Positions 18,254 to 28,351 of a stretch of DNA of 64,000 nt are shown here, one piece after another. The notes beneath the pieces are model-generated. The model saw only the letters and a list, made by a program, of their open reading frames with translations. It did no database searches and was not told where the DNA came from. Numbering within the stretch: the stretch's first letter is position 1; each line of letters starts with the position of its first letter. The stretch lies in the NCBI RefSeq assembly GCF_005234135.1, contig NZ_CP039964.1:558001-622000 (forward strand), written 5' to 3'. Position numbers and translations under genes: made by a program. The stretch comes from Pseudorhodobacter turbinis. Its GTDB lineage: Bacteria; Pseudomonadota; Alphaproteobacteria; Rhodobacterales; Rhodobacteraceae.

Positions 18254-18676
18254 ATGGCCGTAGAACGCACCCTTTCGATGATCAAACCCGATGCAACCAA
18301 CCGCAACCTGACTGGCAAGATCAACGCCAAGTTTGAAGATGCCGGTCTGCGCATCGTTGCCCAAAAGCGTATCCACCTGACACCTGCCCAAGCCGGTGCG
18401 TTTTACGCCGAGCATTCCGAGCGTCCGTTTTACGGCGAGCTGTGCGAATTCATGTCCTCGGCCCCGATCATCGTTCAGGTTCTCGAAGGCGAAGGCGCCA
18501 TTTTGAAAAACCGCGAAGTCATGGGTGCAACCAACCCGGCCAATGCCGACGAAGGCACTGTTCGTAAAGAATTCGCTTTGTCCGTTGGCGAAAACTCGGT
18601 TCACGGTTCCGACAGCCCAGAAGCGGCTGCACGTGAAATCGCGTTTTACTTCTCCGGTCTTGAACTGGTTGGCTAA
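18254..18676 (+). CDS. ndk: Nucleoside diphosphate kinase
   Basis: A 140-residue enzyme that transfers the gamma phosphate between nucleoside triphosphates and diphosphates. It has the full family length and the catalytic histidine at residue 117 in NSVHGSDS. The N-terminal [11 protein letters not shown] and middle [15 protein letters not shown] motifs are diagnostic. The start follows AAGTGAGAG. A small palindrome (GGGGATTTTCCCC at 18221-18233) lies in its leader. Monocistronic, with its own terminator. Confidence 0.98.
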   Translation: MAVERTLSMIKPDATNRNLTGKINAKFEDAGLRIVAQKRIHLTPAQAGAFYAEHSERPFYGELCEFMSSAPIIVQVLEGEGAILKNREVMGATNPANADEGTVRKEFALSVGENSVHGSDSPEAAAREIAFYFSGLELVG

Positions 18677-18705
18677 TCGTCCCTGACGTTGCGAAGAAAA
18701 TTAGG

Positions 18706-18729
18706 GCCGTCCCGATAGGGGCGGCTTTT
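18706..18729 (+). terminator. Rho-independent terminator of ndk
   Basis: Eight-bp stem GCCGTCCC and GGGGCGGC with a GATA loop, one G-T pair, followed by four T residues, 30 nt after the ndk stop. Confidence 0.8.
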
Positions 18730-18757
18730 CATGCATTAAACCATAAGGCAGTCCCCC

Positions 18758-20569
18758 ATGGCCCGCGCACCGCTTTTGCAACTTTCCGGTATCTCGCTGA
18801 CCTTCGGGGGCGATCCGGTGTTCGACAATCTGGACCTTGTGGTACATCCCGGTGACCGTGTGGCGCTGGTCGGGCGCAACGGGTCGGGCAAATCCACCTT
18901 GATGAAGGTGATGGCGGGGCTGGTGCAGGCCGATGCAGGCACGCGTGTCGTGCCGCCCGGCGTATCCGTTGGGTATATGGAACAAGATCCCGATCTTTCC
19001 GGCTTTGAAACCTTGGGTGATTACGCCGCCGCAACCTTGCCCGATGGTGAGGAATATAAGGTCGCAATGGTTGCCGAAGGGTTGAAGTTCAATCCCGAAA
19101 CCTCGGTCGCTTCTGCCTCGGGCGGTGAGCGCCGGCGCGCATCTTTGGCCCGTCTGATGGCCGAAGCGCCAGAGTTGATGTTGTTGGACGAGCCGACGAA
19201 CCACCTTGATATTCAAGCCATTCAATGGCTGGAGGATGAGCTGAAATCCACCCGCACCGCTTTCGTGCTAATCAGCCACGACCGTGCTTTCCTTAAGGCG
19301 CTGACCCGTGCGACATTGTGGATTGACCGCGGTCAGGTACGTCGCCGCGAAAGCGGTTTCGACGGGTTTGAAGAATGGCGCGAAACCGTTTGGGCCGAGG
19401 AGGACGATCAACGCCACAAGCTGGACCGCAAGATCAAGGCCGAAGCGCGTTGGGCGGTTGAAGGCATTTCGGCGCGGCGCAAACGTAACCAAGGCCGTGT
19501 GCGCGCGCTGGCTGATTTGCGGGCCGAACGCGCAGGCCAGATCCGCCGTCAGGGCACCGCTGCGATGGCATTGGAATCCGGCACCACGTCGGGCAAGCGG
19601 GTGGTGGAGGCCAAGGGCATCTCCAAGGCCTTTGGCGACACCCAGATCGTCAATGACCTTGATCTGCGCGTGTTGCGCGGCGACCGGATTGCCTTTGTCG
19701 GACCGAACGGGATCGGCAAGACCACGCTCTTGAAGATGCTGACAGGGGAAATTCAACCCGATAGCGGTAGCATCACCCTTGGTACCAATCTAGATATCGC
19801 GGTGTTTGACCAGACCCGTGCGCAGCTGGACCCGAACGCCTCGCTTTGGGACAACCTGACCAATGACCCGTCGATGGCGGTGTCTGGCAGCTCGGATCAG
19901 GTGATGGTGCGCGGCAACCCCAAGCATGTCGTCGGCTACCTCAAGGATTTCCTGTTCAATGAGGCACAGGCCCGCGCGCCGGTGCGCTCGCTTTCGGGCG
20001 GCGAAAAAGCGCGGCTGTTGCTGGCGCGGATTATGGCGAAACCGTCGAACCTGTTGATTTTGGACGAACCGACCAACGACCTCGATGTCGAAACCCTCGA
20101 CCTGCTGCAAGATATCCTTGGCGAATACGATGGCACCGTGCTGTTGGTCAGCCACGACCGTGATTTCATCGACCGCGTTGCCACTTCGACCGTGGCGCTG
20201 GAAGGGCAGGGCCGTGTTGGCGTCTTTCCCGGTGGCTGGTCCGATTATATGGCGCAGCGCGATACCGAATGGGCCCCCGAGGCCACCTTTAAGCCTAAAG
20301 CCGCCAGCCAGCCAGCCCCCAAGGCCGAAGCCAAGCGCGTTGACACGCTGTCGTTCACCGAACGCAAACGGCTCGAAGATCTGCCTGATCTGATCGCCAA
20401 GATGGAGGCAGAGATCAGCAAGCTGGGCGAATTGTTGGAAGCCGATGATCTTTTCACCAAAGAGCCTGTCAAATTTCGCAAAGCCTCCGAGATGATGGCC
20501 GAGCGCCAGACCCAACTGGGTGCACTGGAAGGGGAGTGGATGGCGCTGGAGGAGAAGGCAGCCCTGTAA
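18758..20569 (+). CDS. uup: ABC-F family ATPase, Uup-like
   Basis: A 603-residue ABC-F protein with tandem ATPase domains. Domain 1 has Walker A GRNGSGKST and ASGGERRRAS (Ser-Gly-Gly core). Domain 2 has GPNGIGKTT and LSGGEKARLL. The linker VEGISARRKRNQGRVRAL and a C-terminal coiled-coil tail with LSFTERKRLEDLP match Uup, which has been linked to translation, ribosome assembly and branched-DNA phenotypes. It starts 28 nt after the ndk terminator. This is the second ABC-F gene within 2.5 kb, but its linker and tail differ from the YheS-like one, so it is not a recent duplicate. Confidence 0.9.
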   Translation: MARAPLLQLSGISLTFGGDPVFDNLDLVVHPGDRVALVGRNGSGKSTLMKVMAGLVQADAGTRVVPPGVSVGYMEQDPDLSGFETLGDYAAATLPDGEEYKVAMVAEGLKFNPETSVASASGGERRRASLARLMAEAPELMLLDEPTNHLDIQAIQWLEDELKSTRTAFVLISHDRAFLKALTRATLWIDRGQVRRRESGFDGFEEWRETVWAEEDDQRHKLDRKIKAEARWAVEGISARRKRNQGRVRALADLRAERAGQIRRQGTAAMALESGTTSGKRVVEAKGISKAFGDTQIVNDLDLRVLRGDRIAFVGPNGIGKTTLLKMLTGEIQPDSGSITLGTNLDIAVFDQTRAQLDPNASLWDNLTNDPSMAVSGSSDQVMVRGNPKHVVGYLKDFLFNEAQARAPVRSLSGGEKARLLLARIMAKPSNLLILDEPTNDLDVETLDLLQDILGEYDGTVLLVSHDRDFIDRVATSTVALEGQGRVGVFPGGWSDYMAQRDTEWAPEATFKPKAASQPAPKAEAKRVDTLSFTERKRLEDLPDLIAKMEAEISKLGELLEADDLFTKEPVKFRKASEMMAERQTQLGALEGEWMALEEKAAL

Positions 20570-20739
20570 CTGGGCTGGTTTTGGCCTATCAGCCCCCCGC
20601 AATCGGCGGCTTTTAGCACCTTTTCTGACGCGGGTTCACAGCCATGTGAGGGGGGCTAACATTGTGGGAACCGAAAGCCTACCTAGACGTTATCCCCACA
20701 GCCGACAACGGTCGGATGTTAACGTCGAAAGGTAGACTT

Positions 20740-21327
20740 ATGAAACTCTTTACGTCCTTCGCCCTCGCAACTGCCCTTGCAGCCCCCGCCGCATTCGCAG
20801 GTGGTTTGACAGAGCCCACACCCGAACCGATGATCACCCCCGTTGTGGTTACCCCCGTCACCGGTGATTGGACTGGCTTTTATGCAGGTGGCCAGCTTGG
20901 CTACGGCGATATGTCGTCCAACACTGCAGGTGTAGATGGCGACGGCGCTATTGGTGGCCTTCATGCCGGTTACCGTCATGACTTCGGTCAATTCGTCGCG
21001 GGTGCCGAGCTTGCCTACAACGGCTCCAACGTCGAAGTCATGGGAAACAAAGGCAAAAACCTTACCCAACTCAAGCTGATGGGCGGCTATGACATGGGTC
21101 GTACATTGGTTTATGGTACTGTTGGCGCGGCCCATGCAAAGGTCGAAACTGCCGGTGGGAACCGGTCTGACACTGGCTGGCTGGCTGGTGTTGGCGTCGA
21201 TTACGCCATCAACGACGTATGGACCGTGGGTGCGGAATACACGCACAACCGTTTCGACGACTTTGACAATTCCGGCACAGATGCCAAGGGTAACCTTGTG
21301 CAGTTGCGCGTGGGCTACCGTTTCTGA
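20740..21327 (+). CDS. Outer-membrane beta-barrel protein (Omp25/OmpA-like opacity type)
   Basis: A 195-residue protein with a signal peptide ending near PAAFAGG (residue 21). After a Pro/Thr-rich stretch comes DWTGFYAGGQLGYGD, the opening strand typical of small eight-stranded porin-like barrels. Alternating hydrophobic strands continue to the C-terminal LVQLRVGYRF, which ends in Phe as outer-membrane barrels do. The ATG at 20740 is preceded by GAAAGGTAGACTT; the frame upstream from 20662 is not conserved in character. Function is unknown beyond the fold. Confidence 0.85.
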   Translation: MKLFTSFALATALAAPAAFAGGLTEPTPEPMITPVVVTPVTGDWTGFYAGGQLGYGDMSSNTAGVDGDGAIGGLHAGYRHDFGQFVAGAELAYNGSNVEVMGNKGKNLTQLKLMGGYDMGRTLVYGTVGAAHAKVETAGGNRSDTGWLAGVGVDYAINDVWTVGAEYTHNRFDDFDNSGTDAKGNLVQLRVGYRF

Positions 21328-21347
21328 TCTTCGGATATTGGACTTGG

Positions 21348-21377
21348 AAAGGGCGGGGGGAAACCTCCGCCCTTTTT
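21348..21377. terminator. Bidirectional terminator between the barrel protein and the SDR gene
   Basis: Inverted repeat AAAGGGCGG and CCGCCCTTT with a T run on the plus side and A run on the minus side, between two convergent genes. Confidence 0.8.
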
Positions 21378-21382
21378 GCTAT

Positions 21383-22135
21383 TCAGCGCATCCGCAAGGC
21401 ACCGTCAAGGCGGATCACCTCACCGTTCAAATAGCTGCTTTCAAGGATAAACCCGGCAAGGGCTGCGTATTCCTCTGGGCGGCCAAGCCGTTTTGGAAAG
21501 GTCACATCGGCGGCCAATCCTTCGTGGATTTCCGGCCCCAATCCTTCAAGCATCGGCGTCATGAAGACCCCCGGTGCGATGGCGCAAATTCGGATGCCTT
21601 GCCCCGCCATGTCGCGCGCGGCAGGTAACGTCATCCCCGCGATACCGGCTTTGGAGGCAGCATAGGCGGTTTGGCCTTTTTGGCCGTCAAAGGCCGCAAT
21701 GGATGCCGTGTTGACAATCACGCCGCGCTCTCCATCTACCGGATCATTGCCCGCCATTTCAGCAGCCACCAGCCGCATGCAGTTGAAGCTGCCAACAAGG
21801 TTGATGTCGATGGTGCGCTGGAAAAGCGCCAGATCATGTGGCCCCTCACGCCCCACAACCCGCGCTCCGGTCGCAATGCCTGCGCAGTTGACCAGCGCGT
21901 TAATTTTGCCCATCGCGACCTTTGCCGCCGCAACACCGGCCTGAACCGAATTTTCATCCGTTACATCAACAGTGCGGAAGGTCGCGCCGATCTCATCGGC
22001 CAGTGCCTCACCGCGGGCCGTGTCACGGTCAAACAAAGTGACCGCAGCCCCTTTGGAGCGCATCAAACGTGCCACCGCCGCGCCAAGCCCCGAAGCACCG
22101 CCCGTGACCACCACCGCTGCATTTTCAATCTGCAT
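21383..22135 (-). CDS. SDR-family oxidoreductase, 3-hydroxyacyl-CoA dehydrogenase type II-like
   Basis: A 250-residue short-chain dehydrogenase. The NAD-binding motif TGGASGLG is near residue 12, NCAGIA in the middle, and the active-site Tyr/Lys in YAASKAG. The family variants DRDTARGE after the second strand and PFPKRLGRPEEYA-like wording (VTFPKRLGRPEEYA) near the end match HSD17B10-like 3-hydroxyacyl-CoA dehydrogenases of fatty acid or branched-chain catabolism. The ATG at 22135 has GGAGG at good spacing; an ATG at 22141 sits directly on the ribosome site. A palindrome just upstream looks like an operator. Confidence 0.85.
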   Translation of the reverse strand: MQIENAAVVVTGGASGLGAAVARLMRSKGAAVTLFDRDTARGEALADEIGATFRTVDVTDENSVQAGVAAAKVAMGKINALVNCAGIATGARVVGREGPHDLALFQRTIDINLVGSFNCMRLVAAEMAGNDPVDGERGVIVNTASIAAFDGQKGQTAYAASKAGIAGMTLPAARDMAGQGIRICAIAPGVFMTPMLEGLGPEIHEGLAADVTFPKRLGRPEEYAALAGFILESSYLNGEVIRLDGALRMR

Positions 22136-22152
22136 CCTCATCCTCCCACTAT

Positions 22153-22168
22153 CTGAACACATGTTCAG
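22153..22168. promoter_or_regulatory. Palindromic operator candidate upstream of the SDR gene
   Basis: CTGAACA, two bases, TGTTCAG: a perfect 7-bp inverted repeat 18-33 nt before the SDR start codon. The form resembles TetR-family operators. No regulator gene is adjacent in this window. Confidence 0.45.
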
Positions 22169-22200
22169 TTAACCCATTTCCCTGCCACCTGTCGAGGGGT

Positions 22201-23070
22201 TTACCACTTGCCCGATGCGCCCCCCCCGCCCGAACTGCCGCCCCCGAAGCCGCTGCGCGACGAGGCGCGCGCCTTGCGCCGTGCCGCCTTGGAGGGCAGC
22301 GTGAAACGCTCACCATGATCATAGCCACATGCACGACACCGCAAATGCCGCATGCCTTGGCCGTCGGTCTCCTCGCCGGGGTCCAGCAGAACCTCGCGCG
22401 ACACCTCCATTTTGCGCTTGCCGCAATCAGGGCAGGCGCTGATCCGATCAAAGACATCGCGCAGCCGTTTGCGAAAGATCGTAAATGCCATGAACAGCCC
22501 GATGACCACAAAGACGACCGGCCCGAACAGTCTTTCCCACCAAGGTTCTGCTGGAAATCCGCTGGTCTCGGTCACCTCTTCGTTGGCTGCAAAGGGGCGG
22601 GCCAGATGGTCAATCGCGGATTGCACGCCGGCCTCCAACCCTTCGGCATAAAGGTCATCACGAAAGGCGGGCAGCATGGCAGTATCGACCACCCGCTGCG
22701 CGCGACCATCCCAAATCACGTCATAGCTGCGCCCCAGTGCGATCCGCATCTCACGGTCGTCCTTTGAGACAAGGATCAGTATCCCGTCATTGCGCGCCTC
22801 GTCCCCGATCCCCCAAGCGTTGAACCACCCAGTTGCGAAATCGGCAAAGCGGCCGGAATAATCGTAATCGGCCTGCGCGTTGATCGTGGCCAGCACGATA
22901 TGCACGCCGGTTTCATCACGCGCCGCTTGCAGGGTGGCTGCCACGCGGGCCTCTGCCTCGGGTGGCAGCAAACCGGCATAATCGTTGACGGTATCGGATA
23001 GCGGTTCAGGATAGGTCTGGGCATGGGCGGCAAGGGGCAGCCATAGCAAGAGGGCAAGCAGGCGGAACAT
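22201..23070 (-). CDS. TPM-domain (YgcG/DUF477) membrane protein
   Basis: A 289-residue protein with a signal peptide ([18 protein letters not shown]) and a periplasmic TPM domain (about residues 22-165). The domain start [16 protein letters not shown] and the segment [20 protein letters not shown] are diagnostic. A membrane helix follows (about 185-205), then a cytoplasmic zinc-ribbon-like part with CPDCGKRK and [10 protein letters not shown]. The C-terminal tail is Gly/Ser-rich ([13 protein letters not shown]), as usual in this family. The start at 23070 is preceded by AAGGACC. Function is not established; TPM proteins have been linked to photosystem repair in plants and to membrane stress in bacteria. 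Confidence 0.85.
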   Translation of the reverse strand: MFRLLALLLWLPLAAHAQTYPEPLSDTVNDYAGLLPPEAEARVAATLQAARDETGVHIVLATINAQADYDYSGRFADFATGWFNAWGIGDEARNDGILILVSKDDREMRIALGRSYDVIWDGRAQRVVDTAMLPAFRDDLYAEGLEAGVQSAIDHLARPFAANEEVTETSGFPAEPWWERLFGPVVFVVIGLFMAFTIFRKRLRDVFDRISACPDCGKRKMEVSREVLLDPGEETDGQGMRHLRCRACGYDHGERFTLPSKAARRKARASSRSGFGGGSSGGGGASGKW

Positions 23071-23215
23071 GCAGGGGTCCTTTGTCGGTCGCAGTTGCTG
23101 TACCCTACACCGCAGGCTTGATGCGCGCCTAGAGATGTCTTTTCGTTTTCCAATCGGGCGCAAAGTTGCTATGCCCGCGCGGGTAAGCTGCGTTCAGACT
23201 GCGGAAGGTACTGTC

Positions 23216-24673
23216 ATGACTGTGATTAAACTGCACAACTCGAAAACCCATAAAAAAGAGGTTTTCACCCCGATTGATGCCAACGATGTGCGGATTTATC
23301 TCTGTGGGCCGACCGTCTATGACCGCGCCCATATCGGCAATGCGCGCAATGTGATCATGTTTGACGTGCTCTACCGTTTGCTGCGCCATAAGTACGGTGG
23401 GGATCATGTGACCTATGTGCGCAATTTCACCGATGTGGATGATAAGATCAACGCCAAGGCCGCCCAGACCGGCCGCCCCATCCGCGACATCACGGATGAG
23501 ACGATCGCTTGGTATCACGCCGACATGGATGCGCTTGGTAACCTGCGCCCCGATCATGAGCCGCGCGCGACCGAATATATCACCCAGATGATCGCGATGA
23601 TCGAAGGGCTGATCGCCAAGGGCCATGCCTATGCCGCCGAGGGGCATGTGCTGTTTGATGTGCGCTCATATCCCGACTACGGGCAGCTTTCGGGCCGCTC
23701 GGTCGATGATATGATCGCGGGCGCGCGGGTAGAGGTTGCCCCCTACAAGCGCGACCCGATGGATTTTGTGCTCTGGAAGCCCTCGGACGATGACACACCC
23801 GGTTGGGAAAGCCCGTGGGGCAGGGGCCGCCCCGGCTGGCATATCGAATGCTCGGCCATGAGCGAGGCCCTGCTGGGCCCGTCGTTTGATATCCACGGCG
23901 GCGGCACCGATTTGACATTCCCGCACCATGAAAACGAGGTGGCGCAAAGCTGCTGCGCCAATCCGGATGCGGGCTTTGCCAATGTCTGGCTGCACAATGA
24001 GATGTTGCAGGTCGAGGGCAAGAAAATGTCCAAGTCTTTGGGCAATTTCTTTACCGTCCGCGACCTTTTGGACCAAGGCATCCCGGGAGAGGTGATCCGT
24101 TTTGTGTTCCTGCAAACCCATTACCGCAAGACAATGGATTGGACGACAGAGAAGGCGACGCAGGCCAAAGAAACGCTTAGAGATTGGACAAAGATTGCGG
24201 GAGCTTCAACTGACGGTGAGGCTGATGCTGAATTTATGGCGATGCTATGCGACGATTTGAACACTGCTGGGGCAATCGATAGGCTTCGCGAACTGTTCAA
24301 GGAAGACAAACGCAACGAATTTGCGGCTTCCCTCAATCTGCTTGGGATCGATATCAACGAGGTTTCGAGGGCCGACTGGGCTACCCCCTATGAATATAAA
24401 GGATTGACCGAGGGAAAAGACTTCCAACCAACGATAGGCGTCTTGGGTTGGGGTCCAATTTCTGAAGATCTAAGGGACGCTGCGCAGAGGGTGCTGAGCA
24501 GGTGGCTTGCCTTCCGCCGAGAACAAAAGTGGCTTGAAGCGGATAATCTTAAAGAAAAGGCAACGCATGTTGGGTTGGAATTGAGAGCAACAAGATCATC
24601 AAATGGGATAAATGGTGGACTTGTTAAAATCAATGATCACTTCGCGCCCACCGTTGTGGACGCGATCCTATGA
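23216..24673 (+). CDS. cysS: Cysteinyl-tRNA synthetase
   Basis: A 485-residue class I synthetase charging tRNA-Cys. The HIGH motif is AHIGNARN, the KMSKS motif is [11 protein letters not shown], and zinc ligands are visible in YLCGPTVYD and HIECSAM. The ATG at 23216 follows GGAAGG; earlier in-frame ATGs lie in the divergent promoter region. Its last base pairs overlap cimA in an ATGA junction. From about nt 24170 to the end, GC content and codon choice drop clearly compared with the first two thirds and with cimA, although the frame stays open and domain order is normal. Confidence 0.96.
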   Translation: MTVIKLHNSKTHKKEVFTPIDANDVRIYLCGPTVYDRAHIGNARNVIMFDVLYRLLRHKYGGDHVTYVRNFTDVDDKINAKAAQTGRPIRDITDETIAWYHADMDALGNLRPDHEPRATEYITQMIAMIEGLIAKGHAYAAEGHVLFDVRSYPDYGQLSGRSVDDMIAGARVEVAPYKRDPMDFVLWKPSDDDTPGWESPWGRGRPGWHIECSAMSEALLGPSFDIHGGGTDLTFPHHENEVAQSCCANPDAGFANVWLHNEMLQVEGKKMSKSLGNFFTVRDLLDQGIPGEVIRFVFLQTHYRKTMDWTTEKATQAKETLRDWTKIAGASTDGEADAEFMAMLCDDLNTAGAIDRLRELFKEDKRNEFAASLNLLGIDINEVSRADWATPYEYKGLTEGKDFQPTIGVLGWGPISEDLRDAAQRVLSRWLAFRREQKWLEADNLKEKATHVGLELRATRSSNGINGGLVKINDHFAPTVVDAIL

Positions 24674-26286
24674 CTAAAACCCGCCTTTACCTCTATGACA
24701 CCACCCTGCGCGACGGGCAGCAAACCCAAGGCGTGCAGTTTTCCACGGCTGAAAAAATCCAAATCGCGCGGGCGTTGGATGCTTTGGGTGTCGATCATAT
24801 CGAGGGTGGCTGGCCCGGTGCCAACCCGACAGACAGCGAGTTTTTCGCCCAAGACCTTGGCACCCGCGCCACGATGACCGCTTTTGGCATGACCAAACGG
24901 GTGGGCCGCTCGGCGGGCAATGACGATGTGCTGGCCGCTGTTCTGGATGCGGGCACGGCGGCGGTCTGTCTGGTCGGTAAAACGCATGAATTCCACGTCA
25001 CCACCGCCCTAGGCGTGACGCTAGAGGAAAACCTCACCGCGATTGCCGAGAGCTTCCAACATATCACCGCCAAAACCCGCGAGGCGCTGTTTGATGCCGA
25101 ACATTTCTTTGACGGCTACCGCGCCAATCCCAAATACGCGCTGTCATGCCTGCGCGCAGCACTGGATGCTGGGGCGCGCTGGATCGTGCTTTGCGATACC
25201 AATGGCGGCACCTTGCCCGCCGATGTCGGTCGCATCACCGGAGAGGTGATTGCCGCGGGCATTCCGGGCGACCGGCTGGGCATCCATTGCCATGATGATA
25301 CCGGCAATGCGGTGGCCTGCTCATTGGCGGCGGTCGATGCGGGCGCGCGGCAAATCCAAGGCACGCTGAACGGTTTGGGGGAGCGTTGCGGCAATGCCAA
25401 CCTTGTGTCGCTGATCCCGACGCTTTTGCTCAAAGACCCCTATGCCAGCCGGTTTGAGACCGGCGTCACACTGCAAGCGCTGGCGGGGATTTTGCGCACC
25501 AGCCGGATGCTGGATGATATCCTCAACCGCGTGCCTTCACGGGGCGCGGCCTATGTCGGGGCCTCGGCCTTTGCGCATAAGGCGGGTCTGCATGCCTCGG
25601 CCATCCTCAAGGACCCGACGACCTATGAGCATATTCCGCCGGAAACGGTCGGAAATGCGCGCATCATCCCGATGTCCAATCAGGCGGGGCAATCCAACCT
25701 GCGTGCAAGACTGGCCGCAGCCGGAATCGCGGTAGAGGCGAAGGACCCGCGTCTTGGGGGTATCCTCGATGACATCAAATTGCGTGAGGATCAGGGCTAT
25801 GCCTATGACGGCGCGCAGGCGAGTTTTGAGCTGCTGGCGCGGCGCGCCCTTGGTCTTTGCCCCCAGTTCTTTGAGGTAAAGCGTTACCGCGTCACGGTGG
25901 AACGTCGCAAGAACAAGCGCAACCAGACCGTAACCCTGTCCGAGGCGGTCGTGGTGGTGAAGGTTGGCGACAAAAAGATGCTGTCGGTCAGCGAGTCGAT
26001 GGATGCAAGCGGCACCGATCGCGGGCCGGTCAACGCATTGTGGAAGGCGCTGGCCAAGGATCTTGGTCCCTATCAGGCCTATATCGACGACATGCATCTG
26101 GTTGATTTCAAGGTCCGCATCACCCAAGGCGGCACCGAGGCCGTGACCCGCGTCATCATCGACAGCGAGGATTCCGCGGGCAAACGCTGGTCAACCGTGG
26201 GGGTATCACCCAATATTGTCGACGCCAGCTTTGAGGCGCTTTTGGATGCGATCACCTGGAAGTTGATCCGCGATGGCGCGTCATGA
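24670..26286 (+). CDS. cimA: (R)-citramalate synthase
   Basis: A 538-residue enzyme of the LeuA/CimA family that condenses pyruvate and acetyl-CoA to citramalate, the first step of a threonine-independent isoleucine route. The N-terminal barrel has [15 protein letters not shown] with catalytic Arg-Asp, and the metal-binding His pair is in [13 protein letters not shown]. The C-terminal regulatory domain has [27 protein letters not shown] wording with the CimA-type DFKVRI segment. It overlaps cysS and the next gene by 4 nt each, so the three are co-translated. 2-isopropylmalate synthase is less likely given the length and DGQQTQGV motif. Confidence 0.9.
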   Translation: MTKTRLYLYDTTLRDGQQTQGVQFSTAEKIQIARALDALGVDHIEGGWPGANPTDSEFFAQDLGTRATMTAFGMTKRVGRSAGNDDVLAAVLDAGTAAVCLVGKTHEFHVTTALGVTLEENLTAIAESFQHITAKTREALFDAEHFFDGYRANPKYALSCLRAALDAGARWIVLCDTNGGTLPADVGRITGEVIAAGIPGDRLGIHCHDDTGNAVACSLAAVDAGARQIQGTLNGLGERCGNANLVSLIPTLLLKDPYASRFETGVTLQALAGILRTSRMLDDILNRVPSRGAAYVGASAFAHKAGLHASAILKDPTTYEHIPPETVGNARIIPMSNQAGQSNLRARLAAAGIAVEAKDPRLGGILDDIKLREDQGYAYDGAQASFELLARRALGLCPQFFEVKRYRVTVERRKNKRNQTVTLSEAVVVVKVGDKKMLSVSESMDASGTDRGPVNALWKALAKDLGPYQAYIDDMHLVDFKVRITQGGTEAVTRVIIDSEDSAGKRWSTVGVSPNIVDASFEALLDAITWKLIRDGAS

Positions 26287-27029
26287 CGCACGACTTCTTG
26301 TCCCTGATCGAGCGCGGCGACCCGACCCGTTTCGCGGCGTTGATGGCGGCGCCCGTGGCGGCGCGTGCCCGGCTTGCCCCGCTTTACGCCTATAATCTGG
26401 AACTGGCCCGCGCGCCTTGGGTCAGCAAAGAGCCGATGATCGCCGAGATGCGCCTGCAATGGTGGCGCGATGCGGTTGAGGATCTGGGCAAGGGCATCAT
26501 TCGTGGCCATGAGGTGCTGCAACCGCTGGCCGATCTGGATTTGCCGCTTGATGTGCTGGACCGGATGGCCGAGGCGCGGCGTTGGGATATCTATAGCGAT
26601 GCTTTTGCCGATCAGGCCGCGATGGATGCCTATCTGGAGGATACGGCAGGCGGGTTGATGTGGCTGTCGGGCAAGGCGCTTGGCAGCGATGATGAGACCG
26701 CCTTGCGGGGCGTGGGCTGGGCCGCCGGGCTTGCGGCCTATCTGCAGGCGGTGCCGGAACTGGCCGCACGCGGGCGCGTCCCCTTGCTGGACGGGCGGGA
26801 TGCGGGGATTGCAGCACTGGCACGCCGCGGGCTTGACCGGCTGGCACAGGCGCGACGTCTGGGCATCAGCGCGGCGGGGCGTCCGGCGGTGCTGGCGGGC
26901 TGGCAGGCACAGGGCTTGTTGCGCATGGCCGAAAAAGAGCCGGGCCGCGTGGGCGAGGGCAGCTTGCAACTGTCGGAATTCGCGCGCCGTGGGGGCCTGA
27001 TGTGGCAGGCTTTTACCGGTCGTTTCTGA
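26283..27029 (+). CDS. Squalene/phytoene synthase-like protein (NDUFAF6-type)
   Basis: A 248-residue helical protein of the squalene/phytoene synthase superfamily. The segment LYAYNLELARAPWVSKEPM and RLQWWRDAVEDL match the short alphaproteobacterial branch related to mitochondrial complex I assembly factor NDUFAF6. The two Asp-rich prenyl-pyrophosphate motifs of true synthases (DxxxD) are not evident, except for the weak WRDAVED. It overlaps cimA by 4 nt. A direct enzyme role in isoprenoid synthesis is therefore doubtful; an assembly role is inference from the family. Confidence 0.78.
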   Translation: MTHDFLSLIERGDPTRFAALMAAPVAARARLAPLYAYNLELARAPWVSKEPMIAEMRLQWWRDAVEDLGKGIIRGHEVLQPLADLDLPLDVLDRMAEARRWDIYSDAFADQAAMDAYLEDTAGGLMWLSGKALGSDDETALRGVGWAAGLAAYLQAVPELAARGRVPLLDGRDAGIAALARRGLDRLAQARRLGISAAGRPAVLAGWQAQGLLRMAEKEPGRVGEGSLQLSEFARRGGLMWQAFTGRF

Positions 27030-27109
27030 CGCCATCTTCCCCCGTTGCTTGAACTGCGCTAGGGTTTGCCTCAAGGGCGAATGCCCAGAGCATTTTGAGG
27101 AGCAGCGCG

Positions 27110-28342
27110 ATGCAGGTTACCAGACGAACAACCCTTGCCACCTTGGGCGCGGCCCTTTTAAGCGGCTGCGTGGGCGGCGGCACCGGCCCCGTTTCGGCGC
27201 GCAATACAACGCAGTATCGCGCCGTGTCAAATGCCGGTTTCGATGCCTGGGTTGCCAATTTCCGCGCCCGCACCAATAGCGTCAGCACCAGCACGATGAA
27301 TGCCGCCTTTCGCAACGTGGGCTATTTGCCCGAGGTGATTGAGCGCGACCGCAACCAGACCGAATTCAAACGCTCCTTGCAAGATTACCTTGCGATTGCC
27401 GCCTCGGATGAGCGGGTTAGCAAGGGGCGTGCCGCCTATGCGCGCCACCGTTCCACCCTTGCGCGGATCGAGCAACGTTACGGCGTCGAGGCGCATGTCG
27501 TGGCCGCCGTTTGGGGGCTGGAAAGCTTTTATGGTGAGCGGCGCGGCGATATCCCTGTGATCTCGGCGGTGGCGACCTTGGCCTATGACGGGCGGCGCGG
27601 GGCGTTCTTTGAGAAACAGCTGGTCGCGGCGTTGAAGATTCTGGAAAACGGCGATGTTCCGGTTGATCGGATGACAGGGTCATGGGCCGGTGCGATGGGG
27701 CACACGCAGTTCATCCCCACGTCATACGCGCTTTTCGCGGTGGATTTCACCGGCGACGGGCGGCGCGATATCTGGGCGGATGACCCGAGCGACGCGCTGG
27801 CCTCTACCGCCGCCTATCTGGCGAAATCGGGTTGGACCAAGGGCCAGCCTTGGGGTGTAGAGGTGCGCTTGCCTGACGGGTTCAACGCGGGGCTTGCAGG
27901 GCGCAAATCCACGCGCAGCCCTGCCGATTGGGCCGCAATGGGCGTGCGCGATATGGACGGGGGCCGTGTGCCGAACCACGGTGCCGCCTCGATCATCATC
28001 CCCGAGGGGATGGCGGGGCCGGCCTTTATGACCTTTGGTAATTTCACCGCGATCACGCGCTACAACAACTCTGAAAGCTATGTGATCGGGGTGGGGCATC
28101 TGTCGGACCGTATCCTTGGCCTTGGCCCTATTCGCGGTGATTTCCCGCCGGATGAAAACGGCATGACCCTGAAAACCCGCAAAGAGATGCAGCGGCTTTT
28201 GACCGCCAAAGGGTTTGATACCGAGGGCGCGGACGGGGTGATCGGCAGCAAGACCCGCGCGGCGATCTCGGCCTATCAGGCCAGCCGCAATATGGCCGTG
28301 ACCGGAGAGCCAAGCCTGTCGCTACTGGCCAGCCTGCGCTAA
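27110..28342 (+). CDS. Lytic murein transglycosylase, MltB type, with peptidoglycan-binding domain
   Basis: A 410-residue lipoprotein that cleaves peptidoglycan glycan strands. The lipobox is LLSGC with the modified Cys at residue 20, after a twin-arginine-looking start (TRRTTLATLG). The SLT_2 domain covers about residues 40-330, with catalytic Glu138 in VWGLESFYG and the family motif SWAGAMGHTQFIPTSY. A C-terminal PG_binding_1 domain (about 350-405) has LLTAKGFDTEGADGVIG. The ATG at 27110 follows GAGGAGCAG. The gene stands alone, ended by a GC-rich hairpin. Confidence 0.92.
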   Translation: MQVTRRTTLATLGAALLSGCVGGGTGPVSARNTTQYRAVSNAGFDAWVANFRARTNSVSTSTMNAAFRNVGYLPEVIERDRNQTEFKRSLQDYLAIAASDERVSKGRAAYARHRSTLARIEQRYGVEAHVVAAVWGLESFYGERRGDIPVISAVATLAYDGRRGAFFEKQLVAALKILENGDVPVDRMTGSWAGAMGHTQFIPTSYALFAVDFTGDGRRDIWADDPSDALASTAAYLAKSGWTKGQPWGVEVRLPDGFNAGLAGRKSTRSPADWAAMGVRDMDGGRVPNHGAASIIIPEGMAGPAFMTFGNFTAITRYNNSESYVIGVGHLSDRILGLGPIRGDFPPDENGMTLKTRKEMQRLLTAKGFDTEGADGVIGSKTRAAISAYQASRNMAVTGEPSLSLLASLR

Positions 28343-28351
28343 CGCCAAAGG

